From Buttiauxella massiliensis (lineage in GTDB: Bacteria; Pseudomonadota; Gammaproteobacteria; Enterobacterales; Enterobacteriaceae), in contig NZ_LR722650.1 in assembly GCF_902500225.1 (NCBI RefSeq), forward strand, positions 62,001-126,000: DNA of 64,000 nucleotides, in the 5' to 3' direction. Below, in pieces: positions 38,223 through 47,604 of the stretch (within the stretch, counting starts at the first letter, position 1; each line of letters begins with the position of its first letter). The notes under the pieces were generated by a model that had not been told where the DNA came from, ran no database searches, and worked only from the letters and a program-made list of their open reading frames with translations. Both the position numbers and the translations under genes were made by a program.

Positions 38223-39878
38223 ATGAACCGCAGACGTTTTATCAAAGCCTCAATGGCTCTCGCCGCTGTCAGCGGCACAACTTCAATTGCCACGCTCTTC
38301 TCGCGTGCAGCTTACGCGGCAGAGTCTGAAATTGCCGATGGTCGCACCACCGAATTCGATTTCTCCGTGCTCCAGTCAATGGCTCATGATTTGTCGAAGA
38401 AACCTTGGGTTGGCAAACCGCGTCCGTTGCCGGACACACTGGCAAACTTAACTCCACAGGCTTACAACGCGATTCAGTATGATGCTGAACACTCGCTGTG
38501 GAACAACATCGAAAACCGCCAACTTGACGTGCAGTTCTTCCACGTTGGTATGGGCTTCCGCCGCCGTGTACGGATGTTCTCCGTAGATTCAGCCAGCCAT
38601 CAGGCACGTGAAATTCACTTCCGCCCTGAGCTGTTTAACTACAACGATGCAGGTGTTGATACCAAACAACTCGAAGGCCAGATTGATCTTGGCTTTGCCG
38701 GTTTTAAAGCATTTAAAACACCAGAACTGGCGCGCCGTGATGTGGTTTCCTTCCTCGGTGCCAGCTATTTCCGTGCGGTCGATAATACATACCAATATGG
38801 GCTTTCAGCGCGTGGCCTTGCGGTAAATACCTATACCGATCAGTTGGAAGAGTTCCCGGACTTTACCTCTTTCTGGTTTGAAACTGCAAAAGCGGGTGAC
38901 ACGAAGTTTGTGGTCTATGCATTGTTAGATAGCGCAAGCGTCACCGGAGCGTACAAATTCACTATCAGCTGTGAAGCTGCGCGCGTGGTGATGGATGTCG
39001 ATAATCACCTGTATGCTCGTGAAGATATTAAGCAATTGGGCATCGCACCGATGACCAGTATGTTTGCCTGCGGCACTAACGAACGCCGTATGTGCGACAC
39101 CATTCACCCGCAAATTCACGACTCTGACCGTCTGGCAATGTGGCGTGGCAACGGCGAGTGGGTGACACGCCCGCTGAATAACCCGCAGAAATTACAGTTC
39201 AACGCTTATCTCGATAACAACCCGAAAGGCTTCGGTTTGCTGCAACTCGACCACGAGTTTGCCAATTACCAGGACATCATGGGCTGGTATAACAAGCGCC
39301 CAAGTCTGTGGGTTGAGCCGCTGAATAAGTGGGGTAAAGGCGCGATTGGGCTGATGGAGATCCCGACTACGGGGGAAACGCTCGATAATATCGTCTGCTT
39401 CTGGCAGCCGGAAAAACCGGTGAAAGCTGGTGATGAGCTGGAATTCAAATACCGTCTGTACTGGAGCGGTTTGCCGCCGATTCAGTCGCCGCTGGCGCGG
39501 GTTTACGCGACCCGCACCGGTATGGGCAGTTTCCCGGAAGGTTGGGCACCTGGCGAGCATTTCCCTGAAAAATGGTCACGCCGTTTCGCCATTGATTTTA
39601 TCGGTGGTGATCTGAAAGCCGCGGCACCGAAAGGTATCGAGCCGGTGATTACGCTATCGAACGGTGAAGCCAGACAGATTGAGATTTTGTATGTTGAGCC
39701 ATTCGACGGCTATCGTATTCTGTTTGACTGGTATCCGACAGACGACTCTACCGACCCGGTAGATATGCGCATGTTCCTGCGTTGTCAGGGCGATGCCATC
39801 AGTGAAACCTGGCTGTATCATTACTTCCCGCCAGCACCGGATAAACGTAAATACGTTGATGACCGTATTATGAAATAA
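38223..39878 (+). CDS. opgD: Glucans biosynthesis protein OpgD (MdoD)
   Basis: The ATG at 38223 ([18 protein letters not shown]) gives 551 residues, the E. coli OpgD length; an in-frame ATG at 38202 would add seven residues. The twin-arginine motif RRRFIK and the AYA cleavage site near 33 mark Tat export to the periplasm. The mature part has the OpgG/OpgD fold, with [33 protein letters not shown] and [28 protein letters not shown]. OpgD controls the glucose backbone structure of osmoregulated periplasmic glucans. In E. coli it directly follows ydcJ; here about 12 kb separate them. Confidence 0.96.
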   Translation: MNRRRFIKASMALAAVSGTTSIATLFSRAAYAAESEIADGRTTEFDFSVLQSMAHDLSKKPWVGKPRPLPDTLANLTPQAYNAIQYDAEHSLWNNIENRQLDVQFFHVGMGFRRRVRMFSVDSASHQAREIHFRPELFNYNDAGVDTKQLEGQIDLGFAGFKAFKTPELARRDVVSFLGASYFRAVDNTYQYGLSARGLAVNTYTDQLEEFPDFTSFWFETAKAGDTKFVVYALLDSASVTGAYKFTISCEAARVVMDVDNHLYAREDIKQLGIAPMTSMFACGTNERRMCDTIHPQIHDSDRLAMWRGNGEWVTRPLNNPQKLQFNAYLDNNPKGFGLLQLDHEFANYQDIMGWYNKRPSLWVEPLNKWGKGAIGLMEIPTTGETLDNIVCFWQPEKPVKAGDELEFKYRLYWSGLPPIQSPLARVYATRTGMGSFPEGWAPGEHFPEKWSRRFAIDFIGGDLKAAAPKGIEPVITLSNGEARQIEILYVEPFDGYRILFDWYPTDDSTDPVDMRMFLRCQGDAISETWLYHYFPPAPDKRKYVDDRIMK

Positions 39879-39884
39879 CAGCTT

Positions 39885-39912
39885 AAGCCCCGTAACAAAT
39901 ACGGGGCTTTAT
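39885..39912 (+). terminator. opgD terminator
   Basis: The hairpin AAGCCCCGTA...TACGGGGCTT starts 6 bp after the opgD stop and is followed by a T-rich stretch. Confidence 0.85.
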
Positions 39913-39921
39913 CTTTTGTAG

Positions 39922-39947
39922 GTCGGATAAGTGCAGCGTCATCCGAC
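39922..39947. repeat. REP-type palindrome between opgD and hicB
   Basis: The arms GTCGGAT and ATCCGAC are of the same type as those at 22060 and 38002. It lies just beyond the opgD terminator and next to the end of hicB. Confidence 0.75.
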
Positions 39948-39951
39948 AGAT

Positions 39952-40314
39952 TCATTTTAGTTTCATCTGCTTGCTGAGCATTTCAACAATATAGCTATTT
40001 ACCGACATGCGCTGTTCGGCGGCGGCAATAGCCAGGCGTTCGCCAAATGACTCGGGGTAGCGCAGAGTAAAGGTTTTGATCTTCTCTTCGCGCTCATACG
40101 GCTCAATGCCGCTTTCTTTGCAATCCGCAAGATACGCTTTCAGCGAAATCTCACCTTCCTGCATCAAGCCCTTAGCGCTATCTGCCACAAAATCGCAGTA
40201 GCCTGAAAGCCCGAGAAATTTGCCGCGAAACAGGCTGATTTCAGGAACCCAGGTGATTAACGCCGGTTGGCCGCAAATCACCATTGTATTTGGAATTGAA
40301 TGTGAATCCGTCAT
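39952..40314 (-). CDS. hicB: HicB-type antitoxin with ribbon-helix-helix domain
   Basis: The 120-residue protein has an N-terminal partly degraded RNase H-like domain (ISLFRGKFLGLSGYCDFVADS ... GEISLKAYLADCKESG). The C-terminal ribbon-helix-helix is TFTLRYPESFGERLAIAAAEQRMSVNSYIVEMLSKQ. HicB neutralises HicA and represses the operon. Its start overlaps the hicA stop by four bases. The order is toxin then antitoxin, as usual for hicAB. Confidence 0.9.
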   Translation of the reverse strand: MTDSHSIPNTMVICGQPALITWVPEISLFRGKFLGLSGYCDFVADSAKGLMQEGEISLKAYLADCKESGIEPYEREEKIKTFTLRYPESFGERLAIAAAEQRMSVNSYIVEMLSKQMKLK

Positions 40315-40586
40315 GGTGTTACTCCAATACTTTCAAACCATTCTCGTAAATTGACGATGGCACCTTTGTCAGTTTCAGGCGATGGGTGGGGGCGGTGAAA
40401 ACGTGCAATGCTGCCTTTTAGCAGGAAGCGCACTCTCGAACCATTTCCGTTACTGACTTCGCCACCCAGCGCGAGTATCAACATCTCCACATCTTGCCAT
40501 TTGACGCTCGTTGACGTGGGTTTGCTGAAAATCTGCTTTAACGTGCCTTGATGTTTATTTCTGAGGTAATCCTTGCCATAGCCCAT
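40311..40586 (-). CDS. hicA: HicA-type mRNA interferase toxin
   Basis: The 91-residue protein has the double-stranded-RNA-binding-like HicA fold. The N-terminal 'GTLKQIFSKPTSTSVKWQDVEMLILALGGEV' helix region is followed by GSRVRFLLKGSIARFHRPHPSPETDKGAIVNLREWFESIGV. The catalytic His is expected in the FHRPHP stretch (near 63-66). GGAAGGG precedes the ATG. The pair occupies the place of E. coli ydcH between opgD and rimL. Confidence 0.92.
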   Translation of the reverse strand: MGYGKDYLRNKHQGTLKQIFSKPTSTSVKWQDVEMLILALGGEVSNGNGSRVRFLLKGSIARFHRPHPSPETDKGAIVNLREWFESIGVTP

Positions 40587-40597
40587 GAACCCTTCCG

Positions 40598-40657
40598 TGA
40601 AGTCAATTTATGAAGTCATGCTAGCATATAAAAAAATGACGTCAATTTCTGACGTCA
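40598..40657 (-). promoter_or_regulatory. hicAB promoter with two tandem HicB-type operators
   Basis: Two elements with the same design flank the promoter. At 40637-40657, TGACGTCA occurs twice separated by ATTTC. At 40598-40618, TGAAGTCA occurs twice separated by ATTTA. On the minus strand a -35 TTGACG lies in the distal element, with -10 TAGCAT 16 bp on, between the elements. The proximal element covers the start point. Cooperative repression by the tetrameric HicB is a natural reading. Confidence 0.65.
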
Positions 40658-40701
40658 TTTCTGGAACAGCCTTCAGGATTTGAATGAAAGATTGTGCAAC
40701 G

Positions 40702-41859
40702 TTACTCCAGCGGCCCGCCAAGAATGGTTTCGCGCATACCCGAAAGCACACGCTCGCCGGTTTCGCTTTTTAGTTCTTCATACCAGCTATGAGTGATGTT
40801 CATATCTTTACCATGGGTCACATCGCAGCGTTTGCGCGCCTTGAGCACCAGGTCTTTTACGCGATATGCGCGCTTCTCCTGATAGCGTAGCAGTGCATCT
40901 TCTATGCCTAGAGAGTTGGTTTGCAGCGCGACGGCAAGTACAACGGCGTCTTCCATGGCAGCGCATCCGCCCTGGCCGATGTCCGGCGTGGTGCTGTGGC
41001 CTGAGTCGCCAAGTAGTGCAACTCGCCCGCGAACTAATTGCATAAATGGCTCAATATCATGAATTTCTATGCGATTGGTAGTGTCGGGGTTAATTATGGA
41101 AATCAATTTTTGCACCGGCTCTGCCCAACCAGAAAAATAACGGGTTAAATCGGCTTTTACCGTGCTGCGATCTTCCGGCAGCCCTTTTTCTAATGGCACA
41201 TCAAAGAAGAAGTAAAAACGATTGCCCGCAACAGGCATCAGCGACACACGTTTGCCTTCGCCGACAAATGTCGTCCACTGGTTAGCAGGTGCAATAGATT
41301 CATCAATATCGACCAGACCATTCCAGTTAACGTAACCGGCATAACGGCGCTCTGTCTGGTGGCCGAGCACATAGGGGCGGATCACCGAATGGGTACCATC
41401 GGCGGCGATTAACACATCACCCACTGCAACATGACCATCTTCAAAATATGCCCGCACGCCACCGTCAAACTCTTCGATACGCGCCACGCGCTTGCCAAAC
41501 TGAATATCCGCACGCACATAAGTATCAATCAGCATATCTTGCAGTTCAGCGCGGGCCACCGGATAAGGGCGCTCGCCAACACTTTGAATTAAAGGATCGA
41601 GACTAAAACGTGTCAGGGTTTGGCCGTGGACAAATTCTTTATAGGCCATAAATTCCATCGGCCCACCCAATTGCTGGAGCTGCTCTTTCATGCCGAGCCA
41701 GTTGAGGCACTTCACGCCATTTGGCCAAATCGAAATCGCCGCACCAACCGGTTTGATTTCTTTGACCGCTTCATAGACTTCCGTTGTAATGCCACATCTT
41801 TTCAGGGCAATTGCCGCCGAGAGTCCACCAATGCCGCCGCCAATTATGATCGCTTTCAT
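40702..41859 (-). CDS. hpxO: FAD-dependent urate hydroxylase HpxO
   Basis: The 385-residue class A flavoprotein monooxygenase has the FAD loop IIIGGGIGGLSAA (4-16), the DG motif ADGTHSVIRP near 153 and the GD motif RVALLGDSGHSTTPDIGQGG (279-298). The residues known to be important in Klebsiella HpxO fall at the same numbers: Arg204, Tyr216 and Asp293. It oxidises urate to 5-hydroxyisourate. The usual hpx purine-catabolism genes are not in this window, so it is an orphan here. It stands alone on the minus strand between hicAB and rimL. Confidence 0.92.
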   Translation of the reverse strand: MKAIIIGGGIGGLSAAIALKRCGITTEVYEAVKEIKPVGAAISIWPNGVKCLNWLGMKEQLQQLGGPMEFMAYKEFVHGQTLTRFSLDPLIQSVGERPYPVARAELQDMLIDTYVRADIQFGKRVARIEEFDGGVRAYFEDGHVAVGDVLIAADGTHSVIRPYVLGHQTERRYAGYVNWNGLVDIDESIAPANQWTTFVGEGKRVSLMPVAGNRFYFFFDVPLEKGLPEDRSTVKADLTRYFSGWAEPVQKLISIINPDTTNRIEIHDIEPFMQLVRGRVALLGDSGHSTTPDIGQGGCAAMEDAVVLAVALQTNSLGIEDALLRYQEKRAYRVKDLVLKARKRCDVTHGKDMNITHSWYEELKSETGERVLSGMRETILGGPLE

Positions 41860-42035
41860 CTAAGTCTCCTTTGGGTTACAAAGATGTTAAGCAATATCTA
41901 TACCAGCATGTGAAGCAGCCCAGCAGCGGCGCGAGGCGTGCGTTAAACTGATTTGTGCATTGGTGGGGATCGTCTGTGGTGCAATCTATTTTTCTGCACC
42001 ATTATTTTCCACAGATAAAAAGAAGGAGAGGGTGC

Positions 42036-42590
42036 GTGCGCGATTCTGATAACTGGCAAGACGACGTGATTAATATTGATGACCACATAACACTTCATTC
42101 AATCAATGAACGTTATGTGGATGAGATTTTTGCTTTGGTACAAAAGAACAAAGCCTGGCTACAAACAGCGATGGACTGGCCAAGGTTCGTGTTGTCGGTT
42201 GAGGACTCGCGCAAAATGGCACAAGGCAACTATATCCTCCATCATCGCGGCTACGCGAAAATGTTTCTAATTTTCCAGGATAAAAAAATGGTAGGAGTAT
42301 TCTCGTTTAACCAGATAGAGCCGACCAATAAAACCGCCTATATCGGTTATTGGCTGGATAAAGATGTCCTGGGATTGGGAATTATTTCGCGAGCCTTAGA
42401 CGCGGTCATTCGTAAGTACTCCAAAGAAGGGTTGGCCCGCCGTTTTGTGATCAAATGCATTGTCAGTAATGTCGCCAGTAATCAGGTGGCGTTGCGTAAT
42501 GGTTTCCTGCTTGAAGGGCGCCTGAAACAAGCTGAGTTTTTAAATGGCGAGTTCCATGACCAGAACATCTACGCGCGGATTATTGGTTAA
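42036..42590 (+). CDS. rimL: RimL-type ribosomal protein L7/L12 serine acetyltransferase
   Basis: The GTG at 42036, 7 bp after AAGGAG, gives 184 residues (VRDSDNWQDDVINIDDHITL); E. coli RimL has 179. The open frame continues upstream without homology. This is a GNAT acetyltransferase with AKMFLIFQDKKMVGVFSFNQIEP, the acetyl-CoA region GYWLDKDVLGLGIISRALDAVI (near 118-140) and NQVALRNGFLLEGRLKQAEFLNG. RimL acetylates the N-terminal serine of L12. The E. coli neighbours (opgD side, ydcK) are conserved. Confidence 0.92.
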   Translation: MRDSDNWQDDVINIDDHITLHSINERYVDEIFALVQKNKAWLQTAMDWPRFVLSVEDSRKMAQGNYILHHRGYAKMFLIFQDKKMVGVFSFNQIEPTNKTAYIGYWLDKDVLGLGIISRALDAVIRKYSKEGLARRFVIKCIVSNVASNQVALRNGFLLEGRLKQAEFLNGEFHDQNIYARIIG

Positions 42591-42601
42591 CGCGACGGTT
42601 C

Positions 42602-43534
42602 TTAAAACACGCCATAAAACGGTGAGCGAGTAACACGCTGCTCGCCGTTAATATCCTTAATCCCACGTATGTGAATGAGCTCACCGTCCAGACCATCAAC
42701 CGCCGCTTTATCGTAGATCTGCACATTATTCTCTATTAGAACATTGCCGGTGACCCGCGCCTGGCCGTAAATCTGCACCTGGTTATCTAATTGGATAGGG
42801 CCACCAATGAGTGTGGCATCATCGAAGATATGCACATGGTGTTTTAGCACGCAGTCGCCTTCAATAAGCGCATTGCCGTAGACCTGCGAGGAGTAGCGGA
42901 TGGTTGGGATCTGATCATCACCATGCCCTGCAATAATCCGTGCATTATCAAAAACCCGAGCACAGTCGCAAACCCAGATATTGTTCTCGTCATTACCTTC
43001 AAGAATTGCCTGTCCGAACACTTCAGCGCGGTGTTCAATAAAGGCATTGTTCACCACCGCGTTACCAAAGATCTGTGCCTGATGAACCACGCGCGATGCG
43101 TTTACCGTAGCGTTGCCATAAATTTGCAGCACTTTATCGTTGTCGGCAGTCAGTCCACGAACCGCAATCACCTGGCTGCCGTTAACAATGCGCGCGGCAT
43201 CGTAAATACGGCATTCACCGCTAATCAATGATTCTTTAATGATGCTTTTCCCGCTGATACGCGCCTGGTGGCAAAGGGTGGAACTGCCATGAACTTGCGC
43301 ATCATCGTTAACACTTGAGCCGCCGTATACCATGCAATCGCCGCCATAAATCCAGCAATTTCCTTGTTGGCTAAGGTTGTCTTCGTTTTCAATCCAGCCG
43401 CCCAGTTGCCCGGCTTTGATGTCGCTGAAATCACACAGGGCCATGACTTGCCAGAGTTTGACCTGCTGTTTTTTGCCATCGACCAGATAATCATGTAGCT
43501 GCGAATCACCCGTTAACTGATACTTGTTCATCAT
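42602..43534 (-). CDS. ydcK: YdcK, left-handed beta-helix (hexapeptide repeat) protein
   Basis: The 310-residue protein starts MMNKYQLTGDSQLHDY; either of two adjacent ATGs (43534, 43531) could be used. After an N-terminal cap with CDFSDIKAGQLGGWIENEDNL, most of the chain is a series of hexapeptide-like repeats such as DAQVHGSSTL, NATVNASRVV, SSQVYGNALI and QVQIYGQARV. It is similar to E. coli YdcK (326). Proteins of this fold are often acyltransferases, but the function of YdcK is unknown. It ends 12 bp from the rimL stop, facing it. Confidence 0.93.
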   Translation of the reverse strand: MMNKYQLTGDSQLHDYLVDGKKQQVKLWQVMALCDFSDIKAGQLGGWIENEDNLSQQGNCWIYGGDCMVYGGSSVNDDAQVHGSSTLCHQARISGKSIIKESLISGECRIYDAARIVNGSQVIAVRGLTADNDKVLQIYGNATVNASRVVHQAQIFGNAVVNNAFIEHRAEVFGQAILEGNDENNIWVCDCARVFDNARIIAGHGDDQIPTIRYSSQVYGNALIEGDCVLKHHVHIFDDATLIGGPIQLDNQVQIYGQARVTGNVLIENNVQIYDKAAVDGLDGELIHIRGIKDINGEQRVTRSPFYGVF

Positions 43535-43645
43535 CTTCGCCTTAGTTTTCTTTCTGTTTAAAACTTAGCAGGTAAATCCTCAGATGGCGTTCTTCGGTGC
43601 AATCACATAAAATGCATCTAAAATACATTTTAAGTTTTAAACGAA

Positions 43646-44635
43646 ATGAATAAATCAGTAACGCGAACCATGCTTAATCTCCCGGCCGGGTATTTTGGTA
43701 TGGTTCTTGGGACCATCGGAATGGGTTTTGCCTGGCGCTACGCTGCTACGATCTGGCCAGTATCCCCGGTAATTGGTGAAGCGTTTGAGAGCCTGGCGAT
43801 TGCTATCTGGCTCGCTCTGGCGGTGGCTTTTATAGTGCGACTGGTGAAATATCCGCACACGGTAATCGATGAGGTTCGCCACCCGTTAAAGGGCAGTTTT
43901 GTGAGTCTCTTTCCTGCGACAACGATGTTAGTGTCCATCGCCATAGTGCCATTTATTCGCCCGTTAGCCGTGGGTATGTTTGCTTTTGGGGCGACAGTGC
44001 AATTGGTATACGCCGCATGGCAAAGTGCCGGGTTGTGGCGTGGCAGCCATCCGCATACTGATACCACTCCGGGACTCTATTTGCCGACTGTTGCCAACAA
44101 TTTTATCAGTGCGATGGCCTGCGGTGCGCTTGGCTTCCACGACCTCGGTATTTTGTTTTTTGGTGCGGGGGTATTTTCCTGGCTAAGCCTGGAACCGGCG
44201 ATTTTGCATCGTTTACGTAGCGCTGGTGAGCTCCCTGAATCGACGCGAACTTCACTTGGCATTCAACTCGCACCTGCGCTGGTTGCTTGCAACGCTTATT
44301 TGAGTGTTAACGGTGGGCAACCTGATTTCTTTGCCAAAATGCTGTTTGGCTACGGGTTGCTGCAATTACTGTTTATGTTGCGCCTGATGCCGTGGTATTT
44401 GATGCAGCCCTTTAATGCCTCGTTCTGGAGCTTCTCGTTCGGTATTTCAGCACTTGCTGCCACGGCCCTTCATCTGGGCATGGGGAGTAACGACGGGCTT
44501 TTTACCGCACTCGCTGTGCCGCTATTTATCTTCACTAATTTCATTATTGGCCTGCTACTGGTGCGCACGGTAATCCTGCTTTATCAGGGTAAATTACTAC
44601 TGCGTGTCGAACGGCCTGCAAAAAGGACAAACTAA
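43646..44635 (+). CDS. tehA: TehA, SLAC1/TDT-family anion channel or tellurite-resistance protein
   Basis: The 329-residue inner-membrane protein has about ten helices, beginning [25 protein letters not shown]. It matches the TDT family, including [28 protein letters not shown] and the pore-lining Phe region of helix 9. Over-expression in E. coli gives tellurite resistance together with TehB, but the normal role is thought to be anion transport. tehB starts one base after its stop, in one operon. Confidence 0.94.
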   Translation: MNKSVTRTMLNLPAGYFGMVLGTIGMGFAWRYAATIWPVSPVIGEAFESLAIAIWLALAVAFIVRLVKYPHTVIDEVRHPLKGSFVSLFPATTMLVSIAIVPFIRPLAVGMFAFGATVQLVYAAWQSAGLWRGSHPHTDTTPGLYLPTVANNFISAMACGALGFHDLGILFFGAGVFSWLSLEPAILHRLRSAGELPESTRTSLGIQLAPALVACNAYLSVNGGQPDFFAKMLFGYGLLQLLFMLRLMPWYLMQPFNASFWSFSFGISALAATALHLGMGSNDGLFTALAVPLFIFTNFIIGLLLVRTVILLYQGKLLLRVERPAKRTN

Positions 44636-44636
44636 G

Positions 44637-45224
44637 ATGCTTTCTGAGAATTATTTCACCGAGAAATATAGCTTAACTCGTACCCATTCTGATGTGGTGA
44701 ATGCGGTAACGGTTGTCAGGCCTGGGAAAACGTTGGATCTCGGTTGCGGCAGTGGACGTAACAGCCTTTATCTGAATCAAAAAGGGTTTGATGTAACTGC
44801 GTGGGATAAAAACCCGATGAGTATCAGCAACCTGAATAAAATTATAGAAGCGGAGGAGCTGAAAAACATCACTGCAGATGTGGTCGATCTCAACACATTA
44901 CATTTTGACGGTGAATACGATTTCATTCTTTCAACCGTGGTGATGATGTTTTTAGAGCGCAATACCATACCAGGGCTTATCAGCAACATGCAGCGCTGCA
45001 CCAAAGTTGGTGGTTACAACCTGATTGTTGCTGCGATGGATACCGAAGATTTCCCTTGCACCGTCGGCTTCCCGTTTGCTTTTACTGAAGGTGAGTTGAG
45101 TCATTATTACGCGGGTTGGGAATTGCTGAAATACAACGAAGATGTCGGTGAATTACATAAAACCGACGCGGAAGGTAACCGCATTAAACTGCGATTCGCC
45201 ACTATGCTGGCACGAAAAGTCTAA
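44637..45224 (+). CDS. tehB: TehB, SAM-dependent tellurite methyltransferase
   Basis: The ATG at 44637, preceded by AAAGGA, gives 195 residues (197 in E. coli). The SAM-binding motif I is [16 protein letters not shown] (31-46). [25 protein letters not shown] and [29 protein letters not shown] match TehB. It methylates tellurite in a SAM-dependent way. Its last four bases overlap the end of the converging VOC gene. Confidence 0.95.
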   Translation: MLSENYFTEKYSLTRTHSDVVNAVTVVRPGKTLDLGCGSGRNSLYLNQKGFDVTAWDKNPMSISNLNKIIEAEELKNITADVVDLNTLHFDGEYDFILSTVVMMFLERNTIPGLISNMQRCTKVGGYNLIVAAMDTEDFPCTVGFPFAFTEGELSHYYAGWELLKYNEDVGELHKTDAEGNRIKLRFATMLARKV

Positions 45225-45613
45225 GCTGTAGGCCAGGCACGGTTTTGCAGCACGATGCGATAACCATCGTTATCAACAAAGGTGCGCCCGGCGATATCCC
45301 AGTACGGATTAAAACTGTTAATGGTTACAAAACCTGCATTCAGCATTTGCTGGCAGGTTTTTTGCCATTGAGCGTTATCCGGATAATACAGCACTAAGAG
45401 GTCATCAACTGTTGCGGCGGGTTCAACCGGATGGCGGTGGCAAACAGTAAATTCAAGATGCCAGCTTAAATCATCCCGCCCCAGCATCACGCCGCTAAAA
45501 CCGTCGTGCTCGCTAAAATCCCCGAGTTCTTGCAAACCCAATCCCAGACAGTACATCTCTTTGCTTTGAGTAAGATCGGTCACCGGACGAGCAATACGCA
45601 GATGTGGAATCAT
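45221..45613 (-). CDS. VOC-family (glyoxalase/bleomycin-resistance fold) protein
   Basis: The ATG at 45613 ([31 protein letters not shown]), after GGAG, gives 130 residues; a start at 45643 is less likely. It has the vicinal-oxygen-chelate pattern of paired beta-alpha-beta-beta-beta units, ending [21 protein letters not shown]. The function is unknown; related proteins include lyases, dioxygenases and drug-binding proteins. It is not part of the E. coli tehB-ydcL gap. It converges on tehB. Confidence 0.8.
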   Translation of the reverse strand: MIPHLRIARPVTDLTQSKEMYCLGLGLQELGDFSEHDGFSGVMLGRDDLSWHLEFTVCHRHPVEPAATVDDLLVLYYPDNAQWQKTCQQMLNAGFVTINSFNPYWDIAGRTFVDNDGYRIVLQNRAWPTA

Positions 45614-45813
45614 GGTTACTCCATATTTATTTATTGTATGCAAGGCTATCTTATATACGAAAAAATATGTAATTCGAGCTAAATAATGAGCATGTTAAAA
45701 AGAAATTTAGCGATTGTTATCTTAGTTTGGAAAAATAGCATTTATAACTTCATGCGCAATCCCAATTTTTTGCTATAACTGAAAGGCTTACATGCAATTT
45801 ACAGGGATAAAAT

Positions 45814-46476
45814 ATGCGCACTTCTTTATGTATTAAAGCCGCCTGCCTGACAGGTCTGTTAGCCTTGGCCGGCTGTTCCTCGTCTGTTACCGCTCCTGAG
45901 AAGTATTCTGGTTTTTTAAAAGATTATTCCGGTCTTCAGGAAACAAAATCTGCATCTGGAAAAACCATTTTACGTTGGGCTGATCCGAGCTTTAAAAGCA
46001 GCAACTACGACAAACTTATCTTCAATCCGTTGACGTACTACCCAGTGCCGAAACCAACCACCCAACTGGGTGCTCAGACACTGGATAAAATCCTTGCTTA
46101 CGCCAATCAACAGTTGAAAGCGAGTGCTGAGAAGCGCATCCAATTGGTCAGCAAGCCAGGTCCGCGTACTTTGATTTTCCATGGTGCAATTACGGGCGTA
46201 GACAGCAGCAAACAGGGTTTGCAGTTCTATGAAGTGATTCCAGTGGCAATGATTGTTGCAGGGACTCAAGCAGCAACAGGCCACCGGACGATGGAAACAA
46301 ACCTCTATTTTGAAGGGGAGCTTATTGACTCCTCAACCAACAAAGTCGTGATGAAAGTGGTACGTAAAGGCGAAGGTAAGACGGTAAACAATGAAAGTGC
46401 ACCGATTACCGTAGACTCGCTGAAAACAGTGATTGATGACATGGCGACAGACGCGTCCATGTTCGAAGTTAAATAA
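45814..46476 (+). CDS. ydcL: YdcL, DUF3313 lipoprotein
   Basis: The 220-residue protein has a lipoprotein signal (MRTSLCIKAACLTGLLALAGC) with lipobox LAGC and Cys21. Ser at +2 predicts outer-membrane sorting. The mature part (YSGFLKDYSGLQET ... GALTFHG-type IFHGAITGVD) matches DUF3313 and E. coli YdcL (222). Function unknown; E. coli YdcL rises in stationary phase. A strong terminator follows. Confidence 0.93.
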   Translation: MRTSLCIKAACLTGLLALAGCSSSVTAPEKYSGFLKDYSGLQETKSASGKTILRWADPSFKSSNYDKLIFNPLTYYPVPKPTTQLGAQTLDKILAYANQQLKASAEKRIQLVSKPGPRTLIFHGAITGVDSSKQGLQFYEVIPVAMIVAGTQAATGHRTMETNLYFEGELIDSSTNKVVMKVVRKGEGKTVNNESAPITVDSLKTVIDDMATDASMFEVK

Positions 46477-46490
46477 CGCGCTATTACACG

Positions 46491-46516
46491 AAAAGGGAGC
46501 TAAGCTCCCTTTTTTT
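46491..46516. terminator. Terminator between ydcL and the DMT transporter gene
   Basis: The hairpin AAAAGGGAGCT-A-AGCTCCCTTTT has further T residues on the plus side and A residues on the other. It can serve both converging genes. Confidence 0.9.
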
Positions 46517-46521
46517 ACCTC

Positions 46522-47427
46522 TTATGCTGCCCGCTTGCGCCATGGCAATGCACTAAACATCCCCGGTTTTGAAAACATCACCAGATTGCCCAGCAAGATC
46601 ATGATAAGCCCGATAATGGCATTGCTATGCCAGACATACCCTTCGTAAACCGTAGATAGACTCAATGCCACCAGAGGGAATAACAGCGTGCTATAAGCGG
46701 CCTGGCTTGCACCGATACGCCCAACCAGCGTGAAATAGGCACCAAAGGCGATAACCGAACCGAAAATTGCCAGATAGAACAGCGAGCCGAGATAGCGCAG
46801 CGTAAATTCCGGGATAAACGAATCACCGCGTACCAGTGCCAGCACACCCATAATGACGGTGCCGTAAAACATGGCATAAGTGTTGGTGGAAAGCGTCTCC
46901 AGGCCACGGCGCTGGTGACGAGTGCTAATCATATTGCCGAGTGAAAACCCGTAAGTGCCCAGTGCACTCAAACCGATCCCCAACAGTAGAGAAGGGGCAA
47001 GTTGTGTCGCGACCAAATCATGCCAGAACAGCGCAACAACCCCGGCAATGCCGAGAACTGCGGCGGGTAGCAAATTTTTGTGTGGACGCTGACGGAAGAA
47101 AATCATGCTGTTAACCGCATTAAACAACACGGCCATGGAGAATATTACTGACTCCAGTCCCGAACTGATATATGCCGCAGCATGATAAAAACAGAAGAAG
47201 TTAAAACCAAAAACACAGCCACCTTGCAGCATGCAGAATAGATGGTCACGTAAGCTGATACGGCGCAAGCGTCCAAGCGCCAGTAATACCACCAACATCA
47301 CGACGGCCGCTACGGCAAAACGCCAGAAAATAGAAACGGGTACCGACACCACACCTTGCTGCATGTAAATTGCAAGCCAGGTTGTACCCCAAATCACCAC
47401 CACCGAAATATAAAGCAATGCATTCAT
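46522..47427 (-). CDS. EamA/DMT-superfamily transporter
   Basis: The 301-residue inner-membrane protein has about ten helices in two EamA repeats (1-140 and 150-290). It starts with the family's MNALLYISVVVIWGTTWLAIYMQ, and GASQAAYSTLLFPLVALSLSTVYEG begins the last third. DMT members export amino acids, purines or drugs; the substrate here cannot be told. It is divergent from an AraC-type regulator 177 bp away, which probably controls it. Confidence 0.9.
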   Translation of the reverse strand: MNALLYISVVVIWGTTWLAIYMQQGVVSVPVSIFWRFAVAAVVMLVVLLALGRLRRISLRDHLFCMLQGGCVFGFNFFCFYHAAAYISSGLESVIFSMAVLFNAVNSMIFFRQRPHKNLLPAAVLGIAGVVALFWHDLVATQLAPSLLLGIGLSALGTYGFSLGNMISTRHQRRGLETLSTNTYAMFYGTVIMGVLALVRGDSFIPEFTLRYLGSLFYLAIFGSVIAFGAYFTLVGRIGASQAAYSTLLFPLVALSLSTVYEGYVWHSNAIIGLIMILLGNLVMFSKPGMFSALPWRKRAA

Positions 47428-47604
47428 TTTGTTATCTCCCCAAACGGTTAAGGGGAGTATCCGGAAATATGCCGCTCGTTGCTTTCACCAGCTTGCGTGG
47501 CTTGCATATTCTTGCGGTTTTTTTGCCGGGCGGATTGTTAATGGCTGGTAACGAGTGCTGGCACTACATACACTGTCAGTCCCGAACCTTAATGGTAATA
47601 AGTT

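Noticed and set aside
40702-41859. Salicylate or 3-hydroxybenzoate hydroxylase instead of HpxO
   Set aside because: The length and the residues Arg204, Tyr216 and Asp293 match HpxO specifically.
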